Both the position numbers and the translations under genes were made by a program. The notes under the pieces are model-generated. The model made no database searches, was not told where the DNA came from, and saw only the letters and a program-made list of their open reading frames with translations. Shown here one piece after another: positions 34,805 to 45,662 of a stretch of 64,000 nucleotides of DNA; position 1 is the first letter of the stretch, and each line of letters opens with the position of its first letter. Source of the DNA: Ceratopteris richardii. Its lineage: Eukaryota > Streptophyta > Polypodiopsida > Polypodiales > Pteridaceae. Location of the stretch: contig MU260069.1 in the NCBI GenBank assembly GCA_020310875.1, positions 332,501 to 396,500 on the forward strand. Reading direction: 5' to 3'.

Positions 34805-35106
34805 ATGGATAACTTTAAAGCAAATAATTTAACGTGGTACGATCAACTTAAAGTGCAGAAATGCACTCAAATATTCCTGACGATGTGATATCAGACAAGA
34901 GCATAAACATGATAACCAACTATAACTGGACTAGAACACCCAATCGTCAAATTTGAGAATGGTGCATACCTAGATAAGGAAGGAACAAGGTACATAGTCA
35001 CCAACAAACCAGATAGAACAGATGAATTTGGTAATGTGATCCTAAAAGCGGACATAGGGGACATAGAGCAAGGGAACATAGGTTTTTTCCCCCCAACCAA
35101 GATCTA
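34805..35106 (+). pseudogene. unknown coding-like stretch in gypsy C
   Basis: After ATG 34805 the text reads MDNFKANNLTWYDQLKVQ, then two frame changes, then HPIVKFENGAYLDKEGTRY and DEFGNVILKADIGDIEQGN to about 35100. The composition is coding-like. I do not recognise the family. It sits where some giant plant gypsy elements carry an extra 5' ORF, or it may be the Gag N-terminus. Confidence 0.4.
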
Positions 35107-35232
35107 ATGTCTCTTATGGTCACCAAGGAGTTGGGATATCCCAAGCTCATGGAGCTCCAAAGGATAGGAGTAAAGATATACTGGAAGTAAGCTTTGCTAA
35201 CCCACTAGGAAGAGAAAGAAAGAGAACAAAGA

Positions 35233-35840
35233 GTGATAGAGGAAAATGAGAGACATAAAAACCCAAGAAATCAAAGAAATGTAGATGAAATCCCTCTACC
35301 AAGGCCTAGAGAACACACTAGAACCTTGAGGGCTACACAACTAGTTAAGTCCATGAAGAATTGCTTCGATGGCACTGGAGACCCGTACAATCATGTGGCG
35401 CAATTTAGGCAAGTGTTAAGAATTGAGCAAGTTGATGACCTATTCACATAGTACAATGCCCTTGGATTAAATCTCAACAACACAACCCTTACATGGTTTC
35501 AACCACTACAGGAGAGGTGGTTAGGAACATAGACCAACTTCTAGAAGCTTTCATCACTAAGCTTTCTAAGAGTGGCATCAGACACAATACTTCCTCACTA
35601 ATACATAGCTTCAAGTAGACACCTCAAGAGATAGTTAGACTTGCAGGAAGAAGATTTAGGCAATACCTAGAGAGATGTCCAATGCTAGAGCTACCCACTA
35701 CAGCCAAACAAGTGGCCTTATTCCTAGATGGATTGTTGAGTACCAAATTGAGATCCTATGTGTACTTGAAGGACCCTAGAACCATACAAGAGTGTCTACG
35801 CATGTGCATAGACATCAAGGATAACCTAGGGAGGAATTAG
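35233..35840 (+). pseudogene. gypsy C Gag capsid
   Basis: Ty3 retrotransposon Gag pattern: MKNCFDGTGDPYNHVAQF, TLTWFQPL, AFITKLSKSG-type, RRFRQYLERCPMLELPT and VALFLDGLLSTKLRSYVYL. There are stops at 35449 and further on, and at least two frame changes. No intact zinc knuckle was found downstream. Confidence 0.82.
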
Positions 35841-36016
35841 AGCTTTCATAAATGTACAAAGATTCAGATAGCTCTACTAGCCTCAATTCAAATCCATCCA
35901 CATCTATTGAGGAAGTTGTTGAGAAAGTAGCTCAGAAGTTAGTAGTCTCAAGCAAAAAAATACCAAGGTCATTGTGTTAGTGGTAGAATCCAGGGGAAGT
36001 GTGACTTCCACTACCC

Positions 36017-36525
36017 GTGTGCAAGTGGTCACTAGAGCTCAGGCATTACATACAAAACCAAGGCTTAGGCCAGGAAAGGAGTTCCGAGGTTAGAGAGATT
36101 GAGGGCCTAGCTAAGAAAAGGTCAAGAACTTGGAGGGATAGTCGAGAGAGAATGAAAAGGCAATGGGCAAAGAAGATGAGCGAACTTGAAGAAAGCTTGA
36201 CAGAAATGAAAACCAAGATAATTGAACTCACATCTCAAACTCACTCTCACACTACTCCACACCCACCATTCCCATCTCCCTCCAATCCACCACCTTCCAA
36301 CCCACCTCACCCAATCCCAGCACCTCCTAGAGTAGGATCCATCTTAGCAGATCCCACTCTCAAGGACCTAGACATGATGCTTAAGGCATATCAATCTAGA
36401 ATCCAAGAAGGGCCAAACGCAACAGATCATGAAAAGTGTTATCCTAGAGTTGAAATAGAGCTCGAACGAACTAAAATTTGTGCTAAGATGGTGGAATTGG
36501 CTCAGAACATGTTTGAAGCCACTAT
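36017..36525 (+). pseudogene. gypsy C coiled-coil and Pro-rich linker
   Basis: A charged helical stretch (AKKMSELEESLTEMKTKI) precedes a Pro-rich run (SPSNPPPSNPPHPIPAPP), then GSILADPTLKDLDMMLKAYQ. Downstream the same frame enters RT text (DSYLLPITEHLF). The segment that should hold protease and the RT N-terminus is absent, so Gag-side sequence is joined straight to RT fingers. Confidence 0.65.
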
Positions 36526-37030
36526 TAGAGATAGTTATCTACTTCCTATCACTGAACATCTCTTTAGAGAGAGTGGTAGGCAAGGAAGTCTACAACTTCC
36601 TTGATGGCTTCTCTTGCTACAATCAAATGGCCATAGCTCTAGAAGATCAGCATAAGACAACCTTTGCTATAGAGTGGGGCATATTTTCCTTTCAAGTAAC
36701 ACCATTTGGTCTTACCAATGCACCAACTACCTTTTAGAGGCTAACGTGCCACATGTTTAAAGAATTCTTGAGGAAAAATTTGGAAGTCTATGTTGATGAT
36801 CTTTGCGCTCATTCCAACATAAGACAGACACATATTCCTGGGTTGAGAGCTATCTTTGACAAATCTAGAGAATACCAAGTCTCCTTTAACCTAGAAAAGT
36901 GTGTTTTAATGGTCAAGAAAGGCAAGATTCTAGGAAACATAGTGTCAAAGAATGGCATATCCATAGATGAGGAAAAAGTGAGAGATATTGGAGAGCTACC
37001 TAGGCCAAGGAATGTCAAGGAGGTATAGGC
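36525..37030 (+). pseudogene. gypsy C reverse transcriptase (partial)
   Basis: Starts at the DSYLLPI fingers motif and passes GKEVYNFLDGFSCYNQM, EWGIFSFQVTPFGLTNAPTTF, a TAG at 36738, the catalytic LEVYVDDLCAHS, then KCVLMVKKGKILGNIVSKNG. The YVDD is intact. The first part of RT is missing and three frames are used. Confidence 0.9.
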
Positions 37031-37795
37031 TTTCATGGGGCATTGTGGTTATTATCGGAAATTAGTTCATATGTATGCAATCATTGCAAAGCCCCTATAT
37101 TTCCTCTTGACTAACTTTGAGTGGACTGAAGAATGTGAGAACTCCTTTAATGAGCTCAAGAGAAGATTGTGTTCTGCACCAATCTTGACTACACCCGATT
37201 GGAACACGCCATTCCAAGTTCATGTGGATGCATCCGCTTATGCCATTGGATGTGTACTTGCACAACCTACTGGTGAAGGTAATATGGATCTCCCGATAGC
37301 CTATGCTAGTAGACAATTTAATGCGGCTGAATGGAACTATACCATGATGGAAAAGCAAGGACTAGGCATGGTATATGCAGTAAAAATGTTTAGACACTAT
37401 TTGCTTGGAAATAGTTTTATATTCTTTACTAATCATCAAGCTCTACTGTACTTGGTAAACAAGCCATGCAATACAAGTAGATTGGTAAGATGGTTCCTCT
37501 TACTAATGGAATATGACTTTGAGGTAGTGGTGAGGAAAGACAAGAGTCACTTCAGAGCAGATCATCTCTCGAGGCTCACATATGGAGAAGCCCCACAAGG
37601 AGTATCAGATGATCTTCTTGATGCTTACTTGTTTCATTTGGAAATTGCATCACAGTGGGCCAAGACATTAGTGCCAGTATTGAAATATGGGCCTAAACAT
37701 CCATTAATAAGCACTCAAGATAGGGAGGTACTAAAAGCCCAGAAGTACCATATCATGGCAAGGAGTTTATACAAGCATATAGATCACAGAATATT

Positions 37796-37802
<7 letters not shown>
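37031..37802 (+). pseudogene. gypsy C connection domain, RNase H and start of integrase
   Basis: FMGHCGYYRKLVHMYAIIAK (connection) leads into RNase H: FQVHVDASAYAIGCVLAQP, then EKQGLGMVYAVKMFRHYLLG. FTNHQALLYL has Asn (codon 37431-37433) where the third catalytic Asp is expected; VVVRKDKSHFRADHLSRL follows. The frame then enters the integrase N-terminal linker (AQKYHIMARSLYKHIDHRIFR) and ends at the GATA microsatellite. Confidence 0.9.

Positions 37803-37846
<44 letters not shown>
37797..37846. repeat. (GATA)n microsatellite
   Basis: About 12 units of AGAT/TAGA, interrupting the integrase zinc-finger region of gypsy C. Confidence 0.97.
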
Positions 37847-38366
37847 TGTTGGAGACCTCTAAACCTTCAAAGGTTTGATCTATACTGATTTAAGATCACA
37901 TCTATATCAGTTATGGACCAAACTTTACACAAACATTATCTTCATTTACCAAAACTTTTCAACTATCACTTCTCTGAGTGAAATTCTTCATCCTTCAATA
38001 ATCTGCTTCAAGGATTGGCTTCATTACTTGCACATATCTTTAGATTTCTTCAAACCAATGATGCACATATCTCCACATTACTTTGTGCAATCATATCAAC
38101 CATTAGTCCTTCAAACAAATCAATAAAACTTTAATTTGATCCTTAAGATCAAAAGTATGTCAAAAACTATTTTCCTGAATAGGCGACTTTGACATAGGTA
38201 ACTTCTAAGGTTGATTTCTCATAGCATAGATCCCGTTTTGCGAAATGCTTTTAGCCATAGCTTCCTTACCTTCTAACTTAGATTTTGAATGCTCACTCAT
38301 TTAAAACTTTACACTGTGCATTGAGATCTGAGCAAAAATTTGACACATTAAAAACCTTCTCCAAGA
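37847..38366 (-). mobile_element. probable LTR fragment related to copia-1 LTR
   Basis: Bounded by TGTTGGAGA and TCTCCAAGA. On the minus strand, segments such as AATGCACAGTGTAAAGTTTT and AGCATTCAAAATCTAAGTTA resemble the copia-1 LTR at about 18.72-18.78 kb. No clear target duplication. It lies where the integrase zinc finger and first two catalytic Asp residues of gypsy C should be. Confidence 0.5.
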
Positions 38367-38374
38367 GTTCTTGG

Positions 38375-38997
38375 TGGTACACACGAAGTTTGCCCCTATC
38401 ATCCACAAGCTAATGGGCAAGCCAAAAGCACAAATAAGACTCTATGCAATGTGCTAACCAAATTAGTGAGTAATAAACGCTTTGATTGGGACAAACAACT
38501 ACAAAATGGTGCTCCAAGCCACACCCTTTTAGATGGTGTTTGGGAAAAATTCAATGCTACCATTGGACTTCTTGATACCCACACTGAAAGTAGCACAAGA
38601 GCATGAGTGGATGGGTCATGAACTCTCTTCGAGGATCTTTGATCTTGAACAGTTAGGAGAAACGAGACTGAGAGCAGCAACACGGATATATGGAGCTAAG
38701 AAAAGACACAAGGCATACTTCAATGCCCGTGTGAAGGATAAATGCTTCAAAGCAGGAGACTTAGTTTTAGTGTACATCCTGAAACAACATGCAATCAGGC
38801 TAGAGAAGTGTGGCTATGTACCTATGATTATAAATAGGGTCTCAACTAGTGAAGTAGTTCAATTAGGTACTATAGAAGGTGATGTCCTCCCTAGTTACAT
38901 CAATGGATGCAAACTCAAAGTATATCAAGAACCGCTCACTGAGGAAATGCTTAATCGACTCAACATCACCAAGAAACATAAGGAAGAAAAAAATTGA
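38375..38997 (+). pseudogene. gypsy C integrase, C-terminal half
   Basis: Starts at the last catalytic block, PQANGQAKSTNK by family alignment, where Lys (codon 38424-38426) replaces the catalytic Glu. MVFGKNSMLPLDFLIPTL, RHKAYFNARVKDKCFKAGDLVL and KLKVYQEPLTEEML follow, a typical gypsy integrase C-terminus. The frame continues beyond a TGA at 39039 into the protease-like region. Confidence 0.88.
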
Positions 38998-39002
38998 ATT
39001 CG

Positions 39003-39537
39003 CAAAGAACTGCAAGCAGAAGCCTTAGAGCGCATTTGAAGAATGAAATTGAGAAGACAGGGTAGAGATGAACCTAGATCAGATGCATATGAAGCTCAAC
39101 AGTACCACATGGCCATGTGTGACACACCACGAGTCCATTCCCATAGAATAGTTGACCGACGACCTTTTGTAACCATCAAGATAGGACAAGAAAATAATGC
39201 AAGGAATATATGAGACTTGATTGACTCAGGTGCAGATGCTAGTGCCATTAGACTTTCTTAATAGCAAGAATTGCAGCTAGCAATCAGTCCTATAAAAGCT
39301 TATCTTATAGGATTAGGAGGTGTGGAAACCCCTTGCATGGGCAAGGTGGAACTTCCCCTCTACATTCAAGATGCTCTCATGATAGTTAAGGTGCTAGTGT
39401 GTCAAGACGAGGGCCTCGGTGAGCTTCTTGTCTTGGGCCAAAGACTGGATCTACATTCATGCCATCAATTTGAACCTAAGAAGTGGACTTCTTTAGGTTT
39501 GGGTAAATCAAAATTGCATTACAATTGAATTAGAAAA
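39003..39537 (+). pseudogene. retropepsin-like domain downstream of integrase
   Basis: In the same frame as the integrase C-terminus, after a short linker: RRPFVTIKIGQENNARNI, a TGA, then DLIDSGADASAIRLS, TAA-TAG, then ISPIKAYLIGLGGVETPCMG and VLVCQDEGLGELLVLGQRLDL. The DSGAD motif with flanking hydrophobics and the closing ELLVLGQRLDL (compare ILGxxxL) fit a retroviral-type aspartic protease. In canonical Ty3 elements this domain lies before RT; here that slot is missing and the domain follows integrase. It may be a rearrangement or a genuine second protease. Confidence 0.7.
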
Positions 39538-40454
39538 GGAAGCACTCAAGGAATTAGGAAAGACACCAACTCCTGGTCCTTCCAGGAGTACACATGAAGA
39601 TGATGATGCTATTCTTGTCCAAAACTCAGTGATGCAGAGGGATGATGTTCTCAACAAAGAATCCAAGGATACGATGGAAATCCCTTCTTTTCCAAAAGAG
39701 ATAGGGATGTGGCAACCAAAGGACTAGCGAATGTAGAGGAAGCATGCGACCTATTCTCAAGGCCAAAGGAGAATACGGAGCAAGGTGTCTCAACCATCGA
39801 AGCAACTATGGGTACGGAAAGTCATACATTCTATTGTGGCTAAACTAGAACCACCAACTAAACAACATGTTAGTGATCGATGAAAGGAAATTTATAAGAA
39901 GTCTCTCAAAGATTCGCCTACAAAAGTAAGGTCTATCTGGGTACCCAATGAAGGACAACACACAATCAAGACAAATTTAGGTGCCTAAGGCTTGCTTGTA
40001 GGCTCAAATAGCCACACGGAAACCACACACTGTAAACCATTATTCACACACTCAAACAACCAATACCCACAATTGTTTGACATGCATGACTACATATTCA
40101 TCCATGAGCACGAGCAAAATCACTTGTAATGGGTCCCTAGAAAGCCTCATTTCCAAGTAGACACTATTGTAAAGCCTTCTGAAGTCTCCACGAAGTCAAA
40201 AGATAAATCCATACACTATGTTTCACAACCCAAATTTTGTAATAAACCACCTAACGCCAGTGTGTAAGCCCATCTCCACATACTAACACTACATCGCACT
40301 ACTCCAAGTAGCACCTAGGAACACTTCATCCAATAACCACACTTCACACTCATGACCACACGAGCACCAACTAACCTACTAACCACATCACAATTCATCA
40401 TGTTAATGTTGTAACAAGAGAAAATGGTCATTTTGTGTCCATTGCAATGTTAAC
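39538..40454. other. decayed coding-like spacer of gypsy C
   Basis: Text such as EALKELGKTPTPGPSRSTHE and NNQYPQLFDMHDYIFIHEHE appears in changing frames with many stops. No domain recognised. Confidence 0.35.
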
Positions 40455-40499
40455 ATGTATTTATATATTCTCACAAACCTGGCCATCAAGACCCTCAAT

Positions 40500-42490
40500 A
40501 TGGCAGAGGCTACAGGAACGAGCTCCCAGGCAGGCACTAGTCCTCAAATAGTGGACATTGAAAGTATCCTTATTCAGGAGGAGTTGAAGGAATGGCCAAA
40601 GGAGTTAAGAGCAGTGCATTTCATACCCATTCAAAATCCTCCCTAGGGGCACACATCGCAAGTTAGCAAGAACTCTCATTGGTTCAATGATGTCGCACGA
40701 CCCCTTGGAGATGGCACTTATTTATGGGAATTTGAGATAGAATTTAATGGACGGTGGGGCCGATACCATTTCTTTACACAACAGTTTGAAAAGCTTCTGA
40801 ATAGCAAAGGACTGCAAGCGATTTGGTGGAGGTTAGACTGGATGACTATTTCCGTGCTCAGTTACCTAAGCCCATCTTCCTAAGGTGTTCATACTTAGTT
40901 TGCTCACTCGCTCCTACAAAAGATAAGAAGGGGACAAGCACCTTTGTACTTCCTTCTCTTACACGGGAGAATAAACTTTAACGTTTTAAATTAACCAATA
41001 ATTTGGTGGGGGAAGCCCTAGAAATGAGAGGTATGCACATCCCTACTGAGAAGGAGACAATGATCCTGGACAATATGAAGAACAAGAACCTCACCAAGTT
41101 GAGGGACATGGTAGCAATGACCCCTACTATTGCCATCTACCTCAGAATGTGCATGCAACACTTTGCATTCCCAGCCCAAGAAAGATTTAGAATGCCACCC
41201 AAGAAGATCTAGTTAAGCTTATACTTGGTAGAGACATTGAACCTGACAATCAACATGCCACATTGGATTATCAACCAGATTCATCTTTCCCATCAAGGCT
41301 AGTATAAGAAGCAAAAGTGAGTGCTATATGGATGTTGTGCACTTACTAGAATTGTTTATCGTTGCCTTGCATGTGATGTGCCAATCCAAAGGGCACTCAT
41401 TTGGACTAGGGTGCAAGAATTTCACAAAGAGTATCAGCCACAGGACCCCCCTCAAAGAAAATGAGAGTAGCAATTCAAGTGCCATGTGCACAGGCTAGGG
41501 TCACCACACTGACACCTGAAATGACTCTGCCACCCAAAAGGAGTGTCCAACCCTTCACCATCCGATTACCAAGGCACAGTGCAGAAGGACCTAACTTGAT
41601 CTTCCCATTGATTCCCATAGATATAGAGTTTCCTCACGACTTCACACTTGAAGACTTAATTGATGAGGAAGTGGCGAGAATGATCAATGCAGCTAACTTG
41701 GAAATCAAAGCAGAGCAATTAAGTGGACAACAGATAGCCACAGATCGGCCTGACCAAAATCAACCAGTCATTGTCAAAGTAGAGGAAGATGAGGAGGAAA
41801 CTGAAGAAGAAGAACAAGATGAAGAGCAGGAAGGACCACATGATGAAGAGGAGCAAGAACATATGCAGCATGTTATACCACAGCTAGCAAGAGCCCCAGC
41901 ATACACAATGCAAATAAAGAAATTGTATGATACTATGAACCTGGTTCAGGAACAACATAGATTATCCTTGGCATCTAGGAAGGCCCTACTGAACCAGGTA
42001 CTTGAAGAAGGAGGTGTGGATGACCAATTCATATCTTCCCTCGACATGCTCGCTAATGCATTGGTAGTACCTGAAGCGGTTCACACCACCCTTACCAACT
42101 CTCAAAGATTCAAACGAAGACACCCTCCAAGATCAGGAAAGCATATACACATCATAGTATCAAAACCACATGATACCACTTCCACGACCACCGCCACATT
42201 ACACACCACTCAACACACTGAAGAACCCCACACATCAAGTGCACCCCCATCCCCACCCTTCCCTCCAACTCTACCCCGCTCACATTGTACCACCACCATT
42301 GTCTCTACTATCACCAACATTGCCTCCACCGCCCTTAGTGAAGCACACAATATGGTTCAACCCTCACATCTATCACAATCTGACACCACTACCACTGTAA
42401 CTATCATCACGGGCTATAGGACTGTACATATGGTTATAGGGAATCCAATCTCTCCTATCACACATCTAGGTGGCCCACATGCATAATTAA
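40500..42490 (+). pseudogene. gypsy C extra 3' ORF, first part
   Basis: Coding-like from ATG 40500 (MAEATGTSSQAGTSPQIVDI). After stops and shifts it continues as WEFEIEFNGRWGRYHFFTQQ and EALEMRGMHIPTEKETMILD, then an open 341-codon stretch at 41461-42486. That stretch holds an acidic block (EEDEEETEEEEQDEEQEG), a helical block (MQIKKLYDTMNLVQEQHRLS) and a Thr/Pro-rich tail. No transmembrane segment or signal peptide is apparent, so an envelope-like role is not supported. I do not recognise the family. The text is broken by copia-2 at 42587 and resumes at 48615. Confidence 0.6.
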
Positions 42491-42586
42491 ACACACAATT
42501 GTACATTTTCACTACCATCACCACACCTACCATTCCCATGTATATGGTAACTCCCATGACTCCATCTACGTAAAACCACATGGACA

Positions 42587-42591
42587 TATCA
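42587..42591. repeat. copia-2 target-site duplication, left
   Basis: TATCA, matched exactly at 48610-48614. Confidence 0.92.
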
Positions 42592-43349
42592 TGATGGGGG
42601 ATGATTCTAACACCCAAATGCAAAAATGGAAGATGGCTGCCCTCCACTAGGTCTACAAGCAGTGATATATTCTCATTGTTCCGAACTTCTCTCTGCACCA
42701 CTACATAGAATTATAATGAAATTTTTCATGCTTGTAGTAGACTATAAGAGCTACCCAAGAAGATTTAAATCATTCCAAATCAATATTCCGGCTGGGAGAA
42801 ACACCCTGTACAATACAGGCTACTTGTTTGCTACACTCTTTGCCTATGTGCAGAGATATACCTTCACAAAGTTGGCAATTTCTCACAACTCACTCAGCCA
42901 AATAACTTGAAACTTTGGAAAAGTTTAGGGCACAATATGAGAGACCAAATGAACCTATAAATCAATGAAAATGACTAGAATGAGAGAGCAAACAATGATC
43001 TACAATTTGGTACAATCAGATTTGGAAAAGCCTAACTACATCTCTAGATAGAGAGGAGCAAAATCATGAGAAAATGAGGTAAGCAAGCAAGGGGGCTACT
43101 TGTTGGAGTTTATGACTTCACTAAACTAAGTGGGAAACTTGTGGTATGCATACAACACAAGAAACAAAGGCGGGATGATGCTTATACAAAGTTTTACTTT
43201 TCTTACAATCTAGCTAACCACCTACCAATCAGTGTAGGTGCACTTTTTGGTGGCTGATTTGATGAGATTGGAATTTGATTGAGTTTGGTGGAGCTTCTAC
43301 AAAATTTGTGGTTAAGCCTTTTTTCATGATTGGAACTTGATTTTCAACA
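42592..43349 (-). repeat. copia-2 3' LTR
   Basis: On the minus strand it starts TGTTGAAAATC and ends CCCCATCA. Confidence 0.95.
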
Positions 43350-43361
43350 CTCCCCCTCAAG
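43350..43361 (-). promoter_or_regulatory. copia-2 polypurine tract
   Basis: TTGAGGGGGAG on the minus strand directly before the 3' LTR, overlapping the TGA of the last frame. Confidence 0.9.
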
Positions 43362-45070
43362 TCTCAATGCCTAGGTCCTTCATTCCAATGCATGCCTTGA
43401 AGTGTTCTAGCTTTACTCCATCCAATGCTTTGGTATAAATATCTGCATATTGGTCCTTTGTATTGACATGCTCCACTTTGACATCTTTTGACATGATCTT
43501 CTCTCGAATAAAGTGTTAATGCACTTCTATATGCTTCGACCTTGCATGGAAAACCGGATTTTGAGCCAAGCATATGCTACTTATGTTGTCACAAAAAATA
43601 GGTACTTGCTTAACCTGCAAATCAAGATCAACAAACAACTTCTTGAGCCACATAAGCTCACATGAAACTTGTGCTAAGCCTTTATACTCAGCTTTGATCG
43701 ATGAAAGATCCACGGTTGGTTGTTTCTTTGACATCCATGAGATGGTCTTCGTCCCTAGCATGATAACATATCCACTAGTGCTCCTCCTATCATCTTTGGA
43801 ACCTGCCCAATCGGCATCACAATAAACTAGTACATTTAATCCATCAACAAATGGATAATATAGACCTTCATTCACATATCCTTTGAGGTACCTAAGTAGC
43901 CTTTTGGCTGCAACAAGATGAGGTACTCTTGGTGCTTGCAAAAATTGAGATAACACTCCAACTACATGTGCAATATCAGGTCTTGTCATAGTAGCATACA
44001 AGAGAGAACCAAGTATTGACCTATACATGGTCAAATCCTTCAATTCTTCACCTTCATGAGCACTTAGTTTAACATTTACTTCTAATGGATTTGAAATGGG
44101 CTTGCAATCACAAAAGCCAAACTTCTTCAAAAGATCAAGAATGTATTTCCTTTGCATCAAGTATATACCTTCCTCTTTATATAGTACTTCAATCCCAAGG
44201 AAGTACCTTAAAATCCCTAGATCTTAGATTTTGAATTCCCATCCAAGCTTCCTCTTAATGTCCTTGATGTTGGCTTCATCATCCCTTGTAATGATCAAAT
44301 CATCAACATATATACAAATGAAAACAATTTTTCTACCTTCCTTCTTCACAAAGAGTGATGGGTCTGCATGACTCTGATTGTATCACATTTTACTAAGTAG
44401 TCCACAAGTCTTTGGTTCCAAGTCTTAGGGATTGCTTGAGTCCATAAAGACCCTTCTTTAGCTTGCATACATGATGTGGAAACCTCTCATCTTCAAAGCC
44501 TTGGGGTTGGTCCATGAAGACTACCTCTTCAAGCTCTCCATTTAGGAAAGCATTCTTCACATCCAACTGGTACATAATCCAACCTTTTGAGGCTCAAATT
44601 GCAATCAAAATTCTAATTGTGGACATCTTAGCTACTGGGTTGAATGTTTCCTCAAAGTATATGCCATAGGTTTGAGCAAAACCTTTGGCAACCAGCCTTG
44701 CTTTATACCTAGAGATGCTCCCATCTACATGCCTCTTTACCTTGTACACCCATGTGTTGCCAATGACTTTCATGTCCTTTGTTCTGGCACCAATGACCAT
44801 GTATCATTTTCTTCAAGTGCTTTGACTTCCTCCTCGATGGCTTCAATCCATTCCCTATGCTTATTTTCTTCTTCAAAAAAGTTAGATTCTTCACAAGCTA
44901 TAACTTGACTCATGTAGGCATAGTGTCTTGCAATGAATGAATCATAAGTTAACCTTGGAACTGGGTATTTAACCCTATTGGATGACCTTAACTCACCATT
45001 AGGTGGTAGGAATCTCCTCCTCCTTGGTTTAGATGCTTTAAATCATGGAGTTTCTAATTTTCCATATCTT
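43355..45070 (-). pseudogene. copia-2 reverse transcriptase and RNase H
   Basis: From high to low coordinates: RT start (KVIGNTWVYKVKRHVDGSIS, 44.75 kb), [19 protein letters not shown] (44.57 kb), the catalytic YVDDLIITRD (about 44.3 kb), then RKYILDLLKKFGFCDCKP, YCDADWAGSKDDRRSTSGYV, SSIKAEYKGLAQVSCELMWL and the final KLEHFKACIGMKDLGIE. Frames break near 44.8, 44.59, 44.39, 44.16 and 43.52 kb. The RNase H Glu in the SSTEAE-type motif is written SSIKAEYK, so one family residue is changed. Confidence 0.92.
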
Positions 45071-45164
45071 CATCACTTGTAGATTCCATGTCTACCCATC
45101 GATGGTCTTCGTCATTTGCCTTTTCCTTTCCTTTGCTACTTCCTTCATTCCTTGTCCTTCCATG

Positions 45165-45655
45165 CTAAGCTGATGTAGTACTCTCCTCTGATGGTGTGCT
45201 TGAAGTGGTTGGACCATTTATGTCCATGCTTTGTTGTTGCTCTTTGAACTTTTTCTCGGCTTCATATGAATCCTTAACCGGTAACACATCTTTGCTACCA
45301 TACCAAGGCATCAACTCATCAAATATTACATCCCTAGATACCTTAAGCTCTTTGGTGCAATGGTCATAGTATCTAAAACCTTTTTTCTCTGAAGAATATC
45401 CAAGAAATATACACCTATCCGCCTTCCGGTCTAACTTGTGTCTCAATGCTTGAGGTATATGAACATAATACACACAACCAAATACTTTGAGATGTGAAAG
45501 ATTGGGTTTCTTACCACACCAAGCTTCATAAGGTGTAACTTCATGTAATCCTGAGGTTAAACACCTATTCATAATGTATATGGCTGTATTTGTTGCATCA
45601 GCCCAATAAAAGTTAGGAACATTCATTTCATTTAACAAAGATCTAACGACTTCTC
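45165..45655 (-). pseudogene. copia-2 integrase C-terminal region
   Basis: MLNEMNVPNFYWADATNTAI, then SHLKVFGCVYYVHIPQ, FLGYSSEKKGFRYYDHCTKE and ELKVSRDVIFDELMPWY. This is the copia integrase C-terminal region and linker to RT, one stop away from the upstream frame at 45663. Confidence 0.9.
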
Positions 45656-45662
45656 ATATGTA

